Positions 57,946 through 64,000 of a stretch of DNA of 64,000 nt are shown here, one piece after another (the stretch's first letter is position 1; every line of letters begins with the position of its first letter). The stretch covers positions 59,267,864-59,331,863 of the forward strand of contig CM064876.1 in assembly GCA_032719365.1 (NCBI GenBank), written 5' to 3'. The notes beneath the pieces are model-generated. The model made no database searches. It saw only the letters and a list, made by a program, of their open reading frames with translations, and had not been told where the DNA came from. The DNA comes from Prinsepia uniflora. Taxonomy: Eukaryota; Streptophyta; Magnoliopsida; Rosales; Rosaceae. A program made the translations under genes and the position numbers.

Positions 57946-59007
57946 CAGAGTCGGTCAAAACATTTAGAGGCCTAGGGCAAAAATAAAAAAATGGGTCCTC
58001 AATTCGCATACTTAATTATTGAAATTTAAATTTTATAAATTGATTATATTATATTTTTATTAAGAAGTATCGTTACAATTTTTGCTATGAGAAAACTCAT
58101 AAATTAGGACAAAACCCCAAACAAAGAAAAAAGAGTACATCATATCCAAAAAATTACATTTAATCTTTTTTAAACAAATCTTATACTTTTTTTGTAAAAT
58201 CAGTAAGCAATTTGCAATTATATACAAACTTTTATATTCAAAACAAGAATGTAATTAAATATTGTTAAACTAAGAACTTTTGTAACAATGACCTTATCAA
58301 TTTAAGTGAGTTTCTTGAAATTTTCCTGGAATGCGAAAAATACGTAATTAAATATTCAAAAGGCACACCAAAAAAAACTAAAGAGGCATAATTTCTAATT
58401 TCTAACAAAGAGTAAGAACTAACATGTCATTTGTAATGTTAGATTCGTGGTTTAGACTCATAACATTGATCATTTGATTATATGAGAGGGCCTTCCTGTC
58501 GTAAAAACTACAACATCCATAAGGAAAAGTTACCAAATGGAAGTATTTAATTAGGGAAACTGTAATAGGAATTCTATTAAATTAAATTACTTATTTTTTA
58601 GGTTTGTAGCTTAGGAATATCTCGGATAGGGCTTTCAGAAGGGGAGGCGAAAATGTCTAGATGTCTTCGACTAGAAAAGAAAATTGTTGAGAAATTGAGG
58701 TTAGAGTTTGAGAGTTTGAATGAGATTGCAAAAACTTAAAATTTTAGAATAATTGAGAATTTGAGATTGAAAGATTGATATTTAACTTTTGGAACATTGA
58801 ATTAGAATATTAAAACACTGCGTTTTCTTCTTAGAATTTTGAAGGAGACTTTTCTTTCGTTTTTTATTCACTCGTATCCCCCATCTAAATTATCATACAT
58901 CTTACTATTTTTTGTAATATAACAAAAACAAAACTTAATTTTGGGCCCTTCAATATTTTTGGGCCCGGGGCCTAGCCCCTCCCTTCCCTCCCTATTGGCC
59001 GGCCCTG
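57946..59007. mobile_element. Non-autonomous hAT (Ac/Ds-type) element, 1062 bp
   Basis: The ends are CAGAGTCGGTC and GGCCGGCCCTG (reverse complement CAGGGCCGGCC), imperfect inverted repeats with the hAT CAGxG(x)CGG form. The flanks are a perfect 8-bp duplication, TTCCCGCC. Subterminal words GAGGCCTAGGGC and GGGCCCGGGGCCTAGCCCC are typical of plant hAT ends. The inside is AT-rich without a transposase domain, so it would depend on one made elsewhere. It sits inside a CACTA fragment and is therefore younger. Confidence 0.92.
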
Positions 59008-59291
59008 TTCCCGCCAAAACTTTGCCTAGAGAATACCCTTACGTCGGGCCAAATTTAGTCAATGCTACCTTTTTCCCAGCAAAGGCTGGTCATCGTTAAC
59101 TCAACTTTGCCTGGCGGAGGAGTTGAACTCACTGGGCAAAGTTCTCCATTTTTGTGCGCCAACAGCGTTGTCTTCCTGCAAAGATCTTGTCCAGCGAGTC
59201 TTCTTGTGTTCACCGGGAAAAGTCACATTTAGCGGCGATATTCACTTCGTCGCGCAAGCATTGGACTAGCAAGCTGCATTTTCATGTAGTA

Positions 59292-59584
59292 AGTGAATTG
59301 ATAGATTAAATATGAAAGAAAGGTGGCTGTAATAAAAGTTTGTGGAGAGGTCAAAAATGAGGTTCGTACAGGTTTATAGAGAATTGGCAAAATAGCATTA
59401 TATATATATATATATATATATATTAATACAGTAGGAACAAGGAAGCAACAAAGAAACAAGAGAATATATATAAAAGAACCCGCCTACCAGATCGAACAGC
59501 ATTGCATACACTAAAACATCATTAATAAGAAAATAATAATAATAAAGGTCCTTTATTACATCACAAGAGGCCAGTGTCTCAAAC
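59292..59584. other. 3' flank of the dioxygenase gene, with TA repeat
   Basis: AT-rich; a TA run lies at 59399-59422. On the minus strand this is the 3' untranslated/flanking region of the dioxygenase gene; AATAA-like words near 59530-59545 could serve as polyadenylation signals. No other gene. Confidence 0.5.
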
Positions 59585-61003
59585 TCAAACACCACAGTAG
59601 GTTTTGAGAGGAAACTCAGAATTCCTTCCCTCCTCTGTAAGATTGAAACGAAGGTAACCTCCATGATCAAAAGGCTTGAAACGCAAAGGATGTTCTTCAT
59701 CGACAACCTCCTCTGGCGCCCTTATGATGCAACCTTCCTTTGGGACCGAGTACACTCCAATAGAATATCTTGTCTCATTTCCACGCATCATTACTCTATG
59801 AATTGGTGGATGTAGTCGACCATTTGTCCATGCCTACCAAATCACCATAACACCAAGTTGATTTCTCTCGAAATTCATTAATTCTAGCTTAACTTCCTCA
59901 CGTACGCTTTTATGCGATTTCAGCGTAATTAAACAATTGACTCATTTGGCAGAAGTTAATGGTTTTTAATTGTACATAAGATATTAGACATAGAAGATCA
60001 AACTTATCCAATCCAAATTTCCTCAAAATACCAGGGATTGAAAAAAAAATATAGGTTTTATTTTATTAATTATATGCCTAATCCCCTTTAGATCAATAAT
60101 CTATCCACCAAACGATCGCTCTTTTAACATTAGTAAATTGATTGATTAGCAAGAAAGCAACTCACATGGAAGGAATCGCCAATCAACGCGAAGAACGACT
60201 CTGATGAAAGCTTGACTTCAATCCATTTGCCATCTTTGGTTTCTACTTCTAAACCATTGATTTGGTTCTGTTGCAAAATCGTGAGGATGTTTTTGTCAGT
60301 GTGAGCTAATAACCCGAGTCTAGTATCCTTGGTTTGAGGCTCCTTATATTTCATCGCCCGAACCAGGCAGTCGGTTGAGTCTATGTGTTCCTCTAAGTAT
60401 TTCTCAAGTCCCAAGCTTTCCAATATCATCCTCCGAATCATTTGATCCAATGTCCAAACTTGTTCAGCATACGAGTGTATCGATTCGCTGCCACCGACAA
60501 AATAAAAAATCAACGAAATTTACTATCATATATTCTAAGTACATTAAAAGCCATACTGTCTGAACGAAATCAAGGAGTCATAATATATATGACTAAATAT
60601 TTAGGAAAAAGAGTTTAATTTTTATGAACCAAAGAGTTGGGTTCCCCTGAGGCCAGAAGGTGTATGCGAAGCTCTGAACTTTTTGGTACTGGTTTGCATC
60701 GTCAACCCCAATACTTTCAAATAGTGGCAGCTTAGGGTACTGGCCAAAGTAGCCATGGTAGGGTTTTTTAGAGACATGTTGCAATTTGGTTTCCAAAGGG
60801 AGGTCGAAAAGCTCTTGTATTGCGTCGAATATCGAATTTCGAGTGTGTGATGAGACTTTGTAAAATAAAGCCTCAAAGCAGCCATATTGTTCTAGGGCAT
60901 GGCGGACTTGGGTTCTCACCGAGTCCCACTCTTCGGTGCCTGGATTGAGGCCTTGGCCGGAGAAATCTATAACCGGAAGTTTGAGGGGGAGTTCTGACCC
61001 CAT
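59585..61003 (-). CDS. AOP-like 2-oxoglutarate/Fe(II)-dependent dioxygenase, intact, three exons
   Basis: Exons (minus strand): 61003-60630, 60487-60166 and 59833-59585. Both introns have GT..AG borders, and the phases join to 945 nt (314 residues plus stop), the usual size for this family. Start ATG 61003 gives MGSELPLKLPVIDFS, the normal start for these soluble enzymes. The N-terminal part has EYGCFEA-like EQYGCFEA and KKPYHGYFGQYP. Residues about 145-180 have RRMILESLGLEKYL. The cupin core has HTDKN (first His and Asp iron ligands, about residue 191), RLHPPIHRVM (second His) and RYSIG (Arg/Ser that bind 2-oxoglutarate). It ends KTYCGV. It would oxidise a small molecule using oxygen and 2-oxoglutarate in the cytosol. 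The substrate is not predictable; relatives include the glucosinolate AOP enzymes and many uncharacterised dioxygenases. Confidence 0.9.
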
Positions 61004-61080
61004 TGTGTTTGCAGGTTTCGCAGATAGATCCCCTTGCTTGCTTTTGTTCGAGTTTGTTTTGAAAGTCTGGACATGTCCCC

Positions 61081-61088
61081 TATATATA
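61081..61088 (-). promoter_or_regulatory. TATA box of the dioxygenase gene
   Basis: On the minus strand TGTATATATAGG lies about 78-85 bases before the start codon, a normal distance for a short 5' untranslated region. The same place in the pseudogene reads TTGTATAACATGG. Confidence 0.65.
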
Positions 61089-61300
61089 CAATTATTTCCT
61101 AGGGATTTCAATATTGTCGAAGAAACAAAAATAGGAAAATACAACATTTTGAATGAAATGTGACAGAATGTTGAAAGAAGTCCGAGGTGAAGATTACATA
61201 ACATTTATATATTTCATGGGGATTTCAATATAGTCGAAGATTAAACAACATTTTGAATTAAATATGTGATAGATTTTTGAAAGAAGTCTGAGGAGGAGAG
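61081..61300. repeat. Tandemly duplicated core promoter block
   Basis: Unit 1 (61081-61190) and unit 2 (61204-61300) both have a TATA-like run, then GGGATTTCAATATxGTCGAAG, ACAACATTTTGAATxAAAT and TTGAAAGAAGTCxGAGG in the same order. Unit 2 is slightly shorter and lies further from the gene. The pseudogene has one such unit (56285-56350). Confidence 0.8.
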
Positions 61301-61989
61301 TAGTTATTACTTCTAAATTCTAATTCAACTTCACATTACATAATTGTGAAATGAGTAAAAATGGATTTTAAACAAGGCTAATTTATTGTGTCAAGTCAAT
61401 TTATCTATGGGCTATTCTTGGGGGAAAAAAATTATATATGGGCTATTTCCTATTATTAATATCGGCTACTTTTAGCTGTAATATTAATTTATATTTTGCT
61501 TTTGTAAAAATATATATTGATATATATATATATAAGGGCCGATCCATGACACTACATTTTAAATATAAATTTTGACATAATTTTTCAACCCTTAAATTTA
61601 AAGAATCTTAACAATTTAATTAGATGAAAAATGTCATCGTTTTTTATAAACTTCAAAAATAAATTTAAATAAATTGAAATAATAATTTAAATGAATTTTC
61701 TTATTCTCTCACTTCTCAATTTATATCTGATCATATGTTTTAATACATTTCAACTCTCTCTCTTCCCTTAGACCACAATTCTGGAGGGACAAAATTAGGG
61801 TTCATGTCTTTTTTTTTTTTTTTAAGAGACGTGCTATCCCTAAATTTTCTTGTTGAACTCCTTTTTGTGGAGAATAATTCTGTTAGGTGGGATTTTTTCA
61901 TGTTTTCTTGGGCATGTTGTAATCTTTTATTTTTTTTATTTTTTTAATCAATTTATCTAGAAAAATTATAATAACCCGCCTGCCATTAA
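61301..61989. other. AT-rich gene-free DNA upstream of the dioxygenase gene
   Basis: No gene seen. It contains a TA run near 61520-61533, a poly-T run at 61809-61823 and a word CACTACATTTT (61550) without subterminal repeats. Confidence 0.45.
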
Positions 61990-62688
61990 GAACTTTTTTA
62001 GATGTATTTTTACCCTATATCAAATGAAGAAGGCTCTTTCTCTCAAAATCAGAATTATATTGGCTGTGGTATGATTTATTACAATGCTCCAATGGGGTTG
62101 AGCCGTTCCAGTCACTTCCCGAGTTCAATTCCTCTCAATACAATCTCACACCTCTCACCACTCTCTTTAACTCACTCTCACCAGCCATAACATCATTTCA
62201 TAATCATTAAACTACCAATAAAATTTCTTTGTCTTTGAATCACCAATACTAATTTTGAAGGTTTGATGATTTTAATTTATTTTAGTTTTGAGATTATGAT
62301 TTTTTATTGGAAGCTAATCAAGTTTTGTGTTGTCCATTTATTCAGATAATTTGAGGGTGCACAACTATGTGTTGTGTAATTTGTTGTATATAAGGTTAGG
62401 TTTCGATTGTGGGACATTCGGTTTTATATCCATCAATGTTCTCTGAATGCATACTAGACATTCATTTAAAATATTTAAGTCGTGCATTAGGAGAAATGTA
62501 GGGTGATGCTACCAAAATTTCCCTCAATTGAAACTTAGCCTCCTTGGTCACAAACTGTACAACACAAAATGTGTACTCTCAAATGGGATAAGGCCAAATC
62601 ACTGGAGGAATAAGGTGACGAGCGCATTTTGGTGGGACAATAGGAACGCATTTACTTACATTGATTCTATTTTGTGAAAGCGAGCACA
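61990..62688 (+). mobile_element. CACTA element D: 5' leader
   Basis: A pyrimidine-rich leader (CACACCTCTCACCACTCTC, about 62145) is followed by the conserved leader block (62345-62690) with GAGGGTGCACAACTATGTG, TTAAGTCGTGCATTAGGAG and CAAACTGTACAACACAAAA, shared with 15170-15440 and, inverted, with 38760-39000 and 53990-54240. The element's left tip was not found. Confidence 0.6.
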
Positions 62689-63780
62689 ATGGACAGAGGC
62701 TGGATGCAAATGTCGGATATATTTTCTGATTAATATGTTAATGAGATCGACAGCTTCATTGCCTATGCACATAGTCCTTGTAGTGATGAAAGACGCATTA
62801 TGCATCCGTGCCGTAAATGTAACAACTGTAGTTGTAAGTCGTTGAATGATGTCCAAATGCATCTGGAAGGGAATGAGATCGTACACAACTATACTATTTG
62901 GATCTATCGCGGTGATAAAAATTTTACTGCATCGACATCTTCAGTTCTCTGGACCCTTCAGGATGAAAGTGATTCAAAAGAGCGATGTAATAATGATCAG
63001 TTTGTTGAAATATTAACTGATGTTTTTCCTCCCGCATCTAATGATATGGATGATGAGTCCCCCAAGTTTCAACCCGAATAGTCGAATCTCCATTACAAGA
63101 GGTTGTTGAAAGATGCTCAACGCAAATTATACCCAAGTTGTAAATCTTTTTCGGGTTTAGAGGCAGTTGTGGAATTGATGAACATGAAAGTTAAGTATAA
63201 TCATTATAACTCGATAAGCTCTTGAAGGATTTAGGTTTAGGGTATGTCAAGATTCATGCATGTAAGAACAACTGCATATTGTTTTATGGTGAATTTGGGC
63301 ACCTCGATAAATGTCTCTTGTATAAGGAGCCTAGGTTTCGAAAGAATAAGATTCCGAACAAGGTGTTGTGTTATTTTTTACTGAAGCCAAGGTTACAAAG
63401 ACTCTTCATGTCGTCTCACATAACCCGTGATATGAGGTGGCACAAGGATGAATGCATTGGTGATTATTCATTGAGGCATCCGGTCAATGGAGAGGCTTAG
63501 AAGGAATATGATAAGATGTATTCTGATTTTACCGCGGAGCTAATAAATCTCATATTAGGACTTTCTACTAACGATTTTAATCCTTTAGGGAGTTTTGCAA
63601 GGCCCTATAGAACTTGGCTAATAGTTATTCCCTATAAGTTGCCTCTTTGAAGATGTATGAAGAAAAAATTCAAAATCTTCTGTACTTTGATACCAGAGCC
63701 CAAATTGCCAAGTAATTCCAATGATATTTATTTGTTGTCGTCTATTGATGTGCTCATGGATTTGTCTTAGCGTAGATGGA
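62689..63780 (+). pseudogene. CACTA element D transposase (TNP2 N-terminal part), broken
   Basis: ATG 62689 gives MDRGWMQMSD, the usual start of these proteins; a TAA follows soon after. Then come IDSFIAYAHSPC and CRKCNNCSCKSLNDVQMHLE (transposase-associated zinc segment), NNDQFVEILTDVFPPASNDMDDE, a stop at 63079, and in another frame LGYVKIHACKNNCILFYGEF, SSHITRDMRWHKDECIG and a final MxxKFKIFCTLIPEPK-like block (about 63655-63710). Compared with 50378-53885, the catalytic middle and C-terminal domains are missing. After about 63775 the sequence changes to a Pro/Ser/Thr-rich frame. Confidence 0.82.
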
Positions 63781-64000
63781 CCATATTCGGATTTCGTGTG
63801 CATCTAGCAAATGACTTCTCGGTGGAGCGCCCCTCTCTTGCATTAACACCCTCCCCAACAGAGCATACATCTCCTACCGGTGCACCCTTCCTAGTAGAGT
63901 AGCATGCTCCTCCCTTAGCACTCCCTGGTCCTGCTAATGATCGAGTGATACTAGGTGAGCAATCGGTGAGGCGCCGCCAAAGAAAGAAACAGAGCAACCC
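63781..64000 (+). other. Pro/Ser/Thr-rich frame at window end, possibly the CACTA second gene
   Basis: In one plus-strand frame the translation is rich in Pro, Ser, Thr and Ala (for example RPSLALTPSPTEHTSPTGAP) and ends with a basic RRRQRKKQSN stretch, with one stop near 63900. This recalls the N-terminus of CACTA-associated second proteins and suggests that TNP2 has been joined to that gene by an internal deletion. The window ends before this can be tested. Confidence 0.35.

Larger units (their letters stand above)
57716..59291. mobile_element. CACTA terminal fragment with right tip, split by an hAT element
   Basis: A GA-rich leader (57716-57760) leads into subterminal repeats on both sides of the hAT insertion: CCTAGCGAATCTGTC, CCCGACGAAGG (about 57878) and then CTTTGCCTAGAG, GTCGGGCC, TTTGCCTGGCGGAGG and TTGTCCAGCGAGTC (59026-59200). 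The tip TTTTCATGTAGTA ends at 59291, one base from the CACTA consensus (reverse complement TACTACATGAAAA). The transposase gene is missing, so this is an end fragment or a deleted element. Confidence 0.65.

Noticed and set aside
61550..61560. CACTACATTTT as the left tip of CACTA element D
   Set aside because: No subterminal repeats follow and the inner sequence does not match other CACTA ends; a chance match cannot be excluded.

Overview
This window is plant nuclear DNA, most likely from a eudicot. It holds nested LTR retrotransposons, CACTA (En/Spm) DNA transposons, LINE and copia remnants and an hAT element. Retrotransposon primer sites match plant initiator tRNA-Met. The one intact host gene is a three-exon 2-oxoglutarate/Fe(II) dioxygenase of the AOP-like type. 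The species cannot be named from the sequence. There are no rRNA or tRNA genes, no CRISPR array, and nothing bacterial or organellar.

Layout. 1-1967: end of a large LTR. 1968-3900: AT-rich DNA with a foldback-like repeat and a possible orphan terminal exon (3358-3522, minus strand). 3899-10737: end of a LINE reverse transcriptase/RNase H gene, split by a solo LTR (4924-10260, target duplication AATTG) that itself carries an inverted LTR (7193-9698). 10738-28040: a CACTA transposon. It has a perfect left tip at 10738, is invaded by a minus-strand non-autonomous LTR element (LTR 11994-14794), and has its transposase gene split by a complete Ty3/gypsy chromovirus-like element (15631-27056, target duplication AGTGT). 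The Ty3 5' LTR carries a further 1.75-kb LTR-like insertion. 28041-33571: two more large LTRs. 33572-41185: copia fragments, a 448-bp LTR derivative and two CACTA remnants in a partial direct duplication, ending in copia reverse transcriptase/RNase H and a 3' LTR. 41459-55244: one or two minus-strand CACTA elements with an LTR in their tandem repeats. 55245-61320: an inverted pair of dioxygenase copies (pseudogene 56431-57303 plus; intact gene 59585-61003 minus), with a CACTA end holding an hAT element (57946-59007, perfect 8-bp target duplication) between them. 61990-64000: a fourth CACTA transposase remnant.

The most unusual signal is inside the large LTRs. Up to eight copies, in both orientations, share one architecture. 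GTGAGTGGAC, followed by an ATGCATGCAT-like block, faces a second such block and GTCCACTCAC about 0.5-1.4 kb away. Between them lie arrays of short hairpins, often with a 30-bp period, whose stems change on both sides together. The left block begins with a splice-donor-like GTGAGT, and a conserved CCCTTCAG/GT acceptor-like site lies about 25-40 bases beyond the right block. This suggests an LTR intron whose ends can pair.
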